Part shown: in pieces, positions 6,991 to 12,225 of the stretch
How the letters are laid out: each line of letters starts with the position of its first letter
Numbering within the stretch: the first letter of the stretch is position 1
NCBI GenBank assembly: GCA_035604635.1
Contig: DATNIC010000178.1
Coordinates: 1-12,225 of the forward strand
Source of the DNA: DATNIC01 sp035604635
GTDB lineage: Bacteria; Vulcanimicrobiota; Vulcanimicrobiia; Vulcanimicrobiales; Vulcanimicrobiaceae
Direction of reading: 5' to 3'
DNA: 12,225 bases
Position numbers and translations under genes: made by a program
The notes under the pieces: generated by a model
The model's database searches: none
The model's input: only the letters and a program-made list of their open reading frames with translations
What the model was told of the DNA's origin: nothing

Positions 6991-7113
6991 GTGATTGTTT
7001 TTACGGGCCCCCTCGGGGAACCGCGGCGTAAGATAATGCTGATGGGCCCGCTCGTCCGGGGGCCCCACGCGCTAGCGTGGGGGGCGCGGAGCCTGGGGCG
7101 GAGCGCCGTATGA
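6991..7113 (+). CDS. Candidate 40-residue small protein or leader peptide between rseP and ispG
   Basis: What looks like the only sizeable gap in the operon is an intact 40-codon ORF. It starts with GTG one base after the rseP stop, is preceded at nine bases by AGGGGAG, and its TGA overlaps the ispG ATG as ATGA. The product begins MIVFTGPLGEPRRK and ends HALAWGARSLGRSAV; it is basic, Gly/Arg-rich, with two GPL repeats and no clear membrane segment or known domain. About 80 percent of its third codon positions are G or C, which fits coding but also this GC-rich DNA. The 3' half contains inverted repeats, so it may instead be a structured leader or a palindromic repeat that happens to stay open. 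The tight junctions match every other gene pair in the operon, which supports translation and coupling to ispG. Function unknown. Confidence 0.45.
   Translation: MIVFTGPLGEPRRKIMLMGPLVRGPHALAWGARSLGRSAV
7005..7065 (+). repeat. Long-range inverted repeat GGGCCCCC / GGGGGCCC
   Basis: GGGCCCCC at 7005-7012 is exactly complementary to GGGGGCCC at 7058-7065, enclosing 45 nt. Within it, GGGCCCG at 7044-7050 can also pair locally with CGGG and CCC at 7057-7065, leaving a GG bulge. The right arm shares bases 7063-7065 with the hairpin at 7063-7082, so the structures are mutually exclusive. No uridine run follows. Confidence 0.45.
7063..7082 (+). repeat. Perfect 8-bp hairpin upstream of ispG
   Basis: CCCCACGC (7063-7070), loop GCTA, then GCGTGGGG (7075-7082) form a perfect GC-rich stem-loop ending 27 bases before the ispG start. 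A 7-nt direct repeat GCGGAGC follows at 7086-7092 and 7098-7104, the second copy supplying the ispG ribosome-binding GGAG. The lack of a T tract argues against an intrinsic terminator. It could be a palindromic repetitive element or a translation-modulating structure. Confidence 0.55.
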
Positions 7114-8270
7114 CGATCCGCTTACGACGCGAATCCAAGCCGGTCTATCTGAAGAACAAGACCGATCAGTCCGACGCGAAGGGCGTCTGGATCGGCGGCG
7201 ACCATCCGGTCGCGGTCCAATCGATGACGACGACCGACACGGCCGACGTCGACAAGACGCTCGAGCAGATCTACGGCTTGGCGATGGCCGGCTGCGAAAT
7301 CGTGCGCGTCACGGTGAAGGATCCGCCGGACGCGGCGGGGATGCCGGCAATCGTCAATCGCTCGCCCGTCCCGATCGTCGCCGACATCCACTTCGATCAT
7401 CGCATGGCGTTGGCCGCAATCGAAGCGGGCGTCGCAAAGCTCCGCCTCAATCCCGGCAACATTCGTGATCCGAAGAAGACGCGCGAAGTCGTCGAGCTAG
7501 CGAAGCAGCGAGGGACGCCGATCCGCATCGGCGTCAACATGGGCTCCCTTGCGCCCGATTTAGAAGAAACGCTCGGGCACACGCCCGAGGCGATGGTCGA
7601 ATCGGCGTTGCGTCACGTCGACATCCTCGAAGATCTCGGGCACACGGACATCGTGATCTCGCTCAAAGCGCACGACGTCGCGACGACCGTCTATGCATAC
7701 CGCCTGATGGACCAGAAGCTCCGCGGGCGCAAAACGCCGTACGCCCTCCACCTCGGAATCACCGAGGCCGGCCTGCCACGTGAAGGAACGATTAAAAGTG
7801 CGATCGGGCTGGGAATCCTTCTCTGGGAGGGGATCGGCGATACGCTGCGCGTCTCACTCGCGGCCGACCCCGTCGAGGAAGTCCCGGTCTGCTGGGGCAT
7901 CCTCCGCTCGCTCGGTATACGCGAAAAAGGCTTTGATATCACGGCTTGTCCGTCGTGCGGGCGCGCGGAAATCGAGGTCGTCGAGCTCGCTCGCTCGGTT
8001 GAAGCGATCGCTAAGGAATACACGGCGCCGGTCAAAGTCGCGGTCATGGGCTGCGTTGTCAATGGCCCAGGTGAGTCAAAGATGGCCGATGTCGGCGTCG
8101 CAGGGGGCAAGGGTAAGGGCGCGATCTATCGGAAGGGTGAGCTAGTCGGGACGTTCCCTGAAGATCGCCTGCTGGGCGCGCTCCGCATCGAGATTGAAAA
8201 GGTCATCGCAGACCAATACCCCGAGTACGTGCACGAAATAGGACAACGTGAAGTCGGAGCTTCTCCCTAG
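7110..8270 (+). CDS. ispG: 4-hydroxy-3-methylbut-2-en-1-yl diphosphate synthase (GcpE)
   Basis: The [4Fe-4S] enzyme of the MEP pathway that converts MEcPP to HMBPP. The product is 386 residues, in the range for the bacterial single-module form. The N-terminal TIM-barrel part shows VAVQSMTTTDTADVDKT and AGCEIVRVTV, then KLRLNPGNI and IRIGVNMGS. The C-terminal cluster domain has CPSC with C280 and C283, and MGCVVNGPGE with C315 and E322. The spacing C-x2-C...C-x6-E is the same as in E. coli IspG. The ATG at 7110 has GGAG six bases upstream (7100-7103) and gives a normal N-terminus; a GTG at 7077 in the same frame would add 11 residues out of the hairpin and is rejected. With dxr it places two MEP steps in one operon; the other MEP genes must be elsewhere. 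Confidence 0.97.
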   Translation: MTIRLRRESKPVYLKNKTDQSDAKGVWIGGDHPVAVQSMTTTDTADVDKTLEQIYGLAMAGCEIVRVTVKDPPDAAGMPAIVNRSPVPIVADIHFDHRMALAAIEAGVAKLRLNPGNIRDPKKTREVVELAKQRGTPIRIGVNMGSLAPDLEETLGHTPEAMVESALRHVDILEDLGHTDIVISLKAHDVATTVYAYRLMDQKLRGRKTPYALHLGITEAGLPREGTIKSAIGLGILLWEGIGDTLRVSLAADPVEEVPVCWGILRSLGIREKGFDITACPSCGRAEIEVVELARSVEAIAKEYTAPVKVAVMGCVVNGPGESKMADVGVAGGKGKGAIYRKGELVGTFPEDRLLGALRIEIEKVIADQYPEYVHEIGQREVGASP

Positions 8271-8721
8271 TCGCAGACTCGTCGCCATGACAGCGTTCGT
8301 CGCCTCGATCGCATCGCTGTTCTGTGCTTTAGGGCAACCGGCCGCTCTCTCGGTTGATGGTCAGCGCATCGTTTCCGACGTACCACCCGTGACGACGGCC
8401 GCCGGCAGAGCGTACATCCCGATCCGGGCGGTTGCGGAAGGGCTCGGCGGCGCCGCAAACTATGACGCGAAGTCCGGCAACGTCGTCGTGACGCGTGGTT
8501 CCGACGTGCTGCGCATGAAGGTGGGCTCCGTGAACGCGAAGCTCAATGGCAAGCAGATGACGCTCAAGCGCGCGCCGTTCGTCGTACGCGGGCGCGCGAT
8601 GGTCGGCCTCAACGTCGTCAAGCGCGCATTCGGCTCCGTCGTCGCCTACGACGCGCGCGACCGGAAAATCGACGTGACGACGCCGGGCGTGACCGACGCC
8701 GGCGCGCAGGAGATCAGGTAA
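8248..8721 (+). CDS. Secreted stalk-domain protein (copper amine oxidase N-terminal-like domain)
   Basis: A 157-residue exported protein. The start of the product, MKSELLPSRRLVAMTAF, followed by VASIASLFCALGQPA, looks like a signal peptide with Arg-Arg in the n-region and cleavage around residues 28-35. The rest matches the small beta-rich 'stalk' domain named after copper amine oxidase N-terminal domains: a VDGQRI strand, AYIPIRAVAEGLGG, ANYDAKSGNVVVTRG, KLNGKQMTL, GRAMVGLNVVKRAFG and a closing VVAYDARDRKIDV. This domain normally mediates cell-surface or structural roles; no amine oxidase catalytic domain is present. The GTG at 8248 overlaps ispG by 23 nt and has AGGA at a short four-base spacing; the next in-frame ATG (8287) would remove the charged n-region. 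Its 3' end overlaps the convergent permease gene by 8 nt. Precise role unknown. Confidence 0.8.
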   Translation: MKSELLPSRRLVAMTAFVASIASLFCALGQPAALSVDGQRIVSDVPPVTTAAGRAYIPIRAVAEGLGGAANYDAKSGNVVVTRGSDVLRMKVGSVNAKLNGKQMTLKRAPFVVRGRAMVGLNVVKRAFGSVVAYDARDRKIDVTTPGVTDAGAQEIR

Positions 8722-10159
8722 CCCGCGACTTTCGGAAGCCGTAGGCGAAGTAGATCACGAGTCCCACGGCGAGCCACACGACGAAGCGCAGCCAGGTGAA
8801 CCGGCCTAGGCCGACCGTCGAGAGGAAGAGCGAGAGACCGATCCCGCAGAGCGGGAAGAACGGCACGAACGGCGAGCGGAACGGTCGCTTCAAATCCGGC
8901 CGCTTGTAACGCAGCCAGATCACGCCCGCGCAGACGATGATGAACGCACTGAACGTACCGATGTTGACGAGTTCGAGCAACGCGTCGAGCGGGACGATCA
9001 GGGTCAGAAGCGCGACGATGATTCCGGTGATCATCGTCATCCGTGCCGGCGTTTTGAAGCGCGGATGGACCGCAGCGACGAACGGCGGCAGCATCCGATC
9101 GCGCGCCATGACGTAAAAGATCCGCGTCTGTCCCAAAAGCGAAATCAGTGCGACCGTCGTCGTCCCGGCGAGGATGCCGATCGTGATCGACCAGGAAACG
9201 AAAGCGTTGTGCAGCGGCGCGATCGCCGCAAGCAGAGGCGCATTGACGTCGACGTGCTGCCAGGGAACGATGCCGACGAGGACGGTCGCGACCGCACAGT
9301 AGATGACCGTCCCGATCAGGAGCGATCCGATGACGCCGATCGGGATGTCCCTTTGCGGAACGCGCGCCTCTTCAGCCGTCGTCGTCGCAGTGTCGAATCC
9401 GATATACGTGAAAAAGACGAGCGCGGCTGCGGGGATGATCCCATTACCGGAAGCTCCGAACGCGATCTGCCCCCAACCCAGCGGTGCAAAAGGCGTGAGG
9501 TTCCCCACGTGAAAGAGCGAGAGCCCCGCGAAAATGAAAACGGCGAGTGCGCCGAGCTTGATGACGACGAACGTGTTGTTCGAGATCGCGGTCTCGGTGA
9601 TCCCGATCGCAAGCAGCGCCGAGAGGCCGATGATGAACAGCGCGCCGATGAGGTCGATCTGAGTGTGCGACCAGTCGATCGAGGACGAGCCCATTGCGAG
9701 GTGTGCCGTTTGAGCCCACGCCGGAAGCGCGATCCCAAAACTATGCAGCGCCTCTTGGACTGAAGCTGAAAATTGCTGTGCGACCGGCGCGGCGCTGACG
9801 CCGTATTCGAGGATCAGGTCCCAGCCGATGATCCATGCGACGACCTGGCCCAGAGTGGCGTACGCATACGTGTATGCGCTGCCGGCGACCGGGACCATCG
9901 CCCCAAGCTCGGCGTACGCGAGCGCGGCAAAGAGCGAGGCCAAGCCGGCCAGTAAGAACGCGATGATGATCGCAGGTCCGGCTTTTTGGACCCCGGGTCC
10001 GATCGTCGTGAATATCCCGCCGCCGATCATCGTCCCCAGGCCGACCGCGATGAGATCGTGCGCGCGGAGCGCTCGGCGCAGCGTGTTCGCTTTTCCGTGT
10101 TCAGCGAGCTGCTCGACCGAAACGGTCGAAAAGAGACGCGCGAAGAAGCGGGACGACAT
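8714..10159 (-). CDS. APC-superfamily amino acid permease, CAT type
   Basis: A cytoplasmic-membrane transporter of 481 residues, typical of the cationic amino acid transporter (CAT) group of the APC superfamily, of which B. subtilis YfnA is a bacterial relative. A short cytoplasmic N-terminus (RRALRAHDLIAVG) leads into the first span with the substrate/Na-site motif GTMIGGGIF (42-50). Further marks are ELGAMVPVAGSAYTYAY, FFTYIGFDTATTTAEEARVPQRDIP and GQTRIFYVMARDRMLPP, all typical of CAT proteins. About twelve or more hydrophobic spans cover the length, ending in a basic tail GFRKSRVT. Exact substrate cannot be read. It is the only transporter here, lies opposite to the housekeeping operon, and converges on the stalk-domain gene while diverging from the NUDIX gene with only 23 bp between starts, so their promoters must lie inside each other's coding regions. 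Confidence 0.92.
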   Translation of the reverse strand: MSSRFFARLFSTVSVEQLAEHGKANTLRRALRAHDLIAVGLGTMIGGGIFTTIGPGVQKAGPAIIIAFLLAGLASLFAALAYAELGAMVPVAGSAYTYAYATLGQVVAWIIGWDLILEYGVSAAPVAQQFSASVQEALHSFGIALPAWAQTAHLAMGSSSIDWSHTQIDLIGALFIIGLSALLAIGITETAISNNTFVVIKLGALAVFIFAGLSLFHVGNLTPFAPLGWGQIAFGASGNGIIPAAALVFFTYIGFDTATTTAEEARVPQRDIPIGVIGSLLIGTVIYCAVATVLVGIVPWQHVDVNAPLLAAIAPLHNAFVSWSITIGILAGTTTVALISLLGQTRIFYVMARDRMLPPFVAAVHPRFKTPARMTMITGIIVALLTLIVPLDALLELVNIGTFSAFIIVCAGVIWLRYKRPDLKRPFRSPFVPFFPLCGIGLSLFLSTVGLGRFTWLRFVVWLAVGLVIYFAYGFRKSRVT

Positions 10160-10182
10160 GAAGCTCTTCAGTGCGCCGTCCG

Positions 10183-10779
10183 ATGCCTGAATTCATCCGT
10201 AAGGTGAGCCACGAGCTCTACCGCAATCCGTGGTGCATCCTCGAAGCCCATGAGATCATCCACCCTAATGGGACGCCCGGAGAGCACGTGCTGGTTCGCG
10301 TTCCGGTTGCGGCGGCTACGGTCGTGGTCGACGGCAGCGATGTGCTCCTCACCCGGCAACACCGGTTCGCCATCGAACGCAGCGTTCTCGAGATCACCAA
10401 GGGTGGGACGCACGACGCCGAGACGCCGCTCGAGTGCGCTCAGCGAGAAACGCGCGAAGAACTCGGAGTGCTCGCGCGCCTGTGGGAACCGATGGGCATC
10501 GTGTACGAGATCCCTTCGATCGTTTCAAATCCCGTCCACCTTTTTCTGGCGCGGGAAATAGAGCATGTTCCGCAGGACATGGAACCGGTCGAGACGATCG
10601 ATGTCGAGCGCTTTTCGTTCGCTGCGGCCTTGCATGCCGTCGTCGAAGGCCGGATCAACGATGCGGTCACGACTGCCGCGCTGCTCCGCGCGGCAGTGCG
10701 CTTGGGCTATGCGACGCTTACACCGGCGGCTTCGGCGTCTCGTTCCAGAGATGCTCGGGCTGATCGAGCGCGTGATTGA
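10183..10779 (+). CDS. NUDIX hydrolase (ADP-ribose pyrophosphatase-like)
   Basis: A cytoplasmic pyrophosphohydrolase of the ADP-sugar branch of NUDIX enzymes; 198 residues from ATG 10183 (a GTG at 10171 would add four). The N-terminus (RKVSHELYRNPWCILEAHEI) and VLLTRQHRFAIERSVLEI resemble ADP-ribose pyrophosphatases. The NUDIX box is at 74-96: G74, E80, R88-E89, E92-E93 and G95 match Gx5Ex7REUxEExGU, except that the U position after RE is Thr90. The residues before the box are ITKGG instead of the usual LPAGG. The last 20 residues (LTPAASASRSRDARADRARD) are low-complexity and lie antisense to the downstream cobalamin adenosyltransferase, so the functional fold probably ends near residue 175 and the tail may be a late extension. 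Substrate uncertain. Confidence 0.88.
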   Translation: MPEFIRKVSHELYRNPWCILEAHEIIHPNGTPGEHVLVRVPVAAATVVVDGSDVLLTRQHRFAIERSVLEITKGGTHDAETPLECAQRETREELGVLARLWEPMGIVYEIPSIVSNPVHLFLAREIEHVPQDMEPVETIDVERFSFAAALHAVVEGRINDAVTTAALLRAAVRLGYATLTPAASASRSRDARADRARD

Positions 10780-11338
10780 TCCAACGCGACCACACGAAGA
10801 GCGCGTCGCTCAAGCGATTCACGTATTTACGCACCGCGGGAGAGACCTCGTCGGACTCCGCTAACGTGACCAGCAGCCGCTCGGCCCGGCGCGCGACGGT
10901 CCGCGCTTGATGGAGAAACGCGCCGGGATATGCTCCTCCCGGATGGATGAAATTCTCTAGCGGCTCGAGGTCGCGCTGCGCCAAGTCGATCGCGCGCTCG
11001 AGCGCGGCGACGTCATCGTCGCTCGCGAGCGGCATGTTTTTCCAGCGATCCTTCGGCAACGTAGCGAGGTCGGCGCCGACGTTGAAAAGGACGTCTTGCG
11101 TCCATGCCAGCCATGCATCGAGCTGCGTTGAGGCTGCAGCGGCCTTGTCCTGGTCCTTCGAGCGAGAACGCGCTACGTCAGCCAACGCCGTGCGTGCGAG
11201 CCCGATGACCGACGAAAGCTCATCGATCGTTCCGTACGCTTCGATGCGCAACGCGTTCTTCTTGACGCGCTGTCCTCCGACGAGTCCGGTCGTGCCGTCA
11301 TCGCCGGTCCGCGTGTAGATACGCGTCAATTTCGGCAT
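10718..11338 (-). CDS. Cob(I)alamin adenosyltransferase, PduO type
   Basis: This enzyme transfers the 5'-deoxyadenosyl group of ATP to cob(I)alamin, making adenosylcobalamin in the cytoplasm. The 206-residue product has the family landmarks: the ATP-binding N-terminus TRTGDDGTTGL (9-19), EAYGTIDELSS (33-43), GADLAT near 88-93, FIHPGG (130-135), ARRAER (149-154) with the conserved Arg/Glu residues, and YVNRLSDALF (172-181), followed by a conserved Arg and Asn region. An Ala/Lys-rich insertion (about residues 57-72) lengthens the loop after the first helix. It overlaps the NUDIX gene tail by 62 nt on the opposite strand and diverges from proS by 38 bp. No other cobalamin gene is in the window, so it may serve salvage for a B12-dependent enzyme elsewhere. 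Confidence 0.95.
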   Translation of the reverse strand: MPKLTRIYTRTGDDGTTGLVGGQRVKKNALRIEAYGTIDELSSVIGLARTALADVARSRSKDQDKAAAASTQLDAWLAWTQDVLFNVGADLATLPKDRWKNMPLASDDDVAALERAIDLAQRDLEPLENFIHPGGAYPGAFLHQARTVARRAERLLVTLAESDEVSPAVRKYVNRLSDALFVWSRWINHALDQPEHLWNETPKPPV

Positions 11339-11376
11339 GAGGGCGCCTTCGACGCCGCGAACCTGTGGCCTCGATC

Positions 11377-12225
11377 ATGCCCAACGTCCCCGTCGAAGAC
11401 GCGCTCCAACGGACTCCACTGGTCAAAGAGATCCCGCCGAAGGCCGACGATCTTTCCGCTTGGTACACGGCCGTCTGCATCAAGGCCGAATTGGTATCGT
11501 ACGCGCCGGTCCGCGGCTGCATCGTCTTGCGGCCGTACGGTTATGCGCTCTGGGAGCGGCTCGTTGCGGCACTCGACTCTCGCTTCAAAGCGACCGGACA
11601 CGAAAACGCCTACTTCCCCTTGCTGATCCCGGAATCTCTCTTGATGCGCGAAGCCGATCACGTCGAGGGTTTCGCACCCGAAGTCGCTTGGGTCACGCAG
11701 GGCGGCAACGAGAAGCTCTCCGAGCGGCTTGCGATCCGGCCGACGTCCGAGGCGATCGTCGGGAAGATGTATTCTGAATGGGTTCAGTCCTACCGCGATC
11801 TCCCGATCCTCATCAATCAATGGGCGAACGTGATGCGCTGGGAGAAGGCGACGCGTCCATTTCTGCGGACGCTCGAATTCCTGTGGCAAGAAGGGCACAC
11901 CGCCCACGCGACGCAGGACGAGGCGGCGAGCGAGACCGCGCAGATGCTCGGCGTTTACCGCGAAGTCGCAGAAGACGTCTGCGCGATGCCGGTCTACGCC
12001 GGCGAGAAGAGCGCGGCCGAACGCTTTGCCGGCGCGATCCACACGTACTCGATCGAAGCCTTGATGCCCGACGGCAAGGCGCTGCAGTCGGGGACGTCCC
12101 ACGAGCTCGGCCAGAACTTCGCGCGCGCCTATGACATCAAGTTCGCAGCCGAAGATCAGACGCTGCAGTACGCGTGGACGACGTCGTGGGGCGTCTCGTG
12201 GCGGCTGCTCGGCGGATTGATCATG
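11377..12225 (+). CDS. proS: Prolyl-tRNA synthetase, archaeal/eukaryotic-like type, 5' part
   Basis: A class II aminoacyl-tRNA synthetase charging tRNA-Pro in the cytoplasm. The first 283 residues are present and the frame is open to the right edge. IRPTSEAIVGKMYSEW precedes motif 2 (R154-W-E156, then TRPFLRT and EFLWQEGHTAHAT, ending at about 179), and a later segment reads GKALQSGTSHELGQNF. The GHTAHAT segment and the 'LQSGTSHELGQNFA' stretch identify the shorter ProRS lineage without the bacterial INS editing domain, found in archaea, eukaryotes and some bacteria. Motif 3 would lie outside the window. The start ATG at 11377 lacks a clear ribosome-binding site; an in-frame GTG at 11365 would add four residues. 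In the ancestral gene order proS follows ispG, so it likely belonged to the operon before the four-gene insertion. Confidence 0.95.
   Translation, partial: MPNVPVEDALQRTPLVKEIPPKADDLSAWYTAVCIKAELVSYAPVRGCIVLRPYGYALWERLVAALDSRFKATGHENAYFPLLIPESLLMREADHVEGFAPEVAWVTQGGNEKLSERLAIRPTSEAIVGKMYSEWVQSYRDLPILINQWANVMRWEKATRPFLRTLEFLWQEGHTAHATQDEAASETAQMLGVYREVAEDVCAMPVYAGEKSAAERFAGAIHTYSIEALMPDGKALQSGTSHELGQNFARAYDIKFAAEDQTLQYAWTTSWGVSWRLLGGLIM

Noticed and set aside
5768..6994. 408-codon forward frame overlapping all of rseP
   Set aside because: Arg-rich, no recognisable motif; rseP in the other frame has HEYGH, PDZ and LDGG motifs.
7029..7037. TAAGATAAT as a promoter -10 element for ispG
   Set aside because: No -35-like sequence at 16-18 bp upstream, which is a run of C and G; tight operon structure makes a promoter unnecessary.
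7063..7082. Intrinsic terminator after rseP
   Set aside because: Strong stem but followed by G-rich sequence, no T tract, and ispG continues in the same direction 27 bases later.
7077..7109. GTG 7077 as the ispG start
   Set aside because: Lies in the hairpin arm, lacks a ribosome-binding site, and adds 11 residues not expected for IspG; ATG 7110 has GGAG at six bases.
8700..8760. Bidirectional terminator between the stalk-domain gene and the permease
   Set aside because: The two coding regions overlap by 8 nt and I see no stem with flanking T runs.
9065..9763. 232-codon forward frame opposite the permease
   Set aside because: Almost entirely Arg, Asp and Glu; mirror of hydrophobic permease codons.
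11326..12102. 258-codon reverse-strand frame opposite proS
   Set aside because: Antisense to conserved ProRS motifs; composition typical of shadows in this GC range.

Overview
The window is a dense, high-GC bacterial chromosome segment with almost no intergenic space. It carries a housekeeping cluster in the order pyrH-frr-(small ORF)-cdsA-[rfbG-rfbC-methyltransferase]-dxr-rseP-(small ORF)-ispG-(stalk-domain protein), then a reverse-strand amino-acid permease, a NUDIX hydrolase, a reverse-strand cobalamin adenosyltransferase, and the 5' part of proS. The backbone pyrH-frr-(uppS)-cdsA-dxr-rseP-ispG-proS is the arrangement known from Firmicutes and several other phyla. The high GC, the archaeal/eukaryote-like proS and the unusual insertions suggest a poorly sampled high-GC bacterial lineage. 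Candidatus Eremiobacterota (WPS-2) is a guess; the sequence alone does not place the organism.

Positions 1-8270 look like one long co-directional operon. Neighbouring genes overlap by 1 to 23 nt or are separated by a single base: pyrH/frr 8 nt, frr/small ORF 1 nt, small ORF/cdsA 1 nt, cdsA/rfbG 4 nt, rfbG/rfbC 1-nt gap, rfbC/methyltransferase 1 nt, methyltransferase/dxr 1-nt gap, dxr/rseP 4 nt. The proposed small ORF between rseP and ispG fits the same pattern (1-nt gap, then a 4-nt ATGA overlap). The genes cover nucleotide supply (UMP kinase), ribosome recycling, CDP-diacylglycerol synthesis, two MEP isoprenoid enzymes (Dxr, IspG) and a site-2 membrane protease. The usual uppS gene between frr and cdsA is absent; a 64-residue protein sits there instead.

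Three genes interrupt the cdsA-dxr junction: a CDP-glucose 4,6-dehydratase, an RmlC-type sugar epimerase and a SAM methyltransferase of the leucine carboxyl methyltransferase family with an N-terminal Cys-rich CWC domain. Together they suggest a nucleotide-sugar modification cassette captured by the operon.

Positions 8248-11338 hold four genes that lie between ispG and proS: a secreted stalk-domain (copper amine oxidase N-like) protein, a CAT-type APC permease (reverse), a NUDIX hydrolase and a PduO-type cobalamin adenosyltransferase (reverse). Both convergent pairs overlap at their 3' ends (8 and 62 nt). proS runs off the right edge.

The observations most worth a second look are the unannotated 40-codon ORF with a strong Shine-Dalgarno at 6991-7113, which also contains nested inverted repeats; the CWC-methyltransferase fusion; and the sugar cassette inside the lipid/isoprenoid operon. 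I found no CRISPR array, tRNA, rRNA, insertion sequence or convincing intrinsic terminator, and no gene-free stretch longer than 300 bases.
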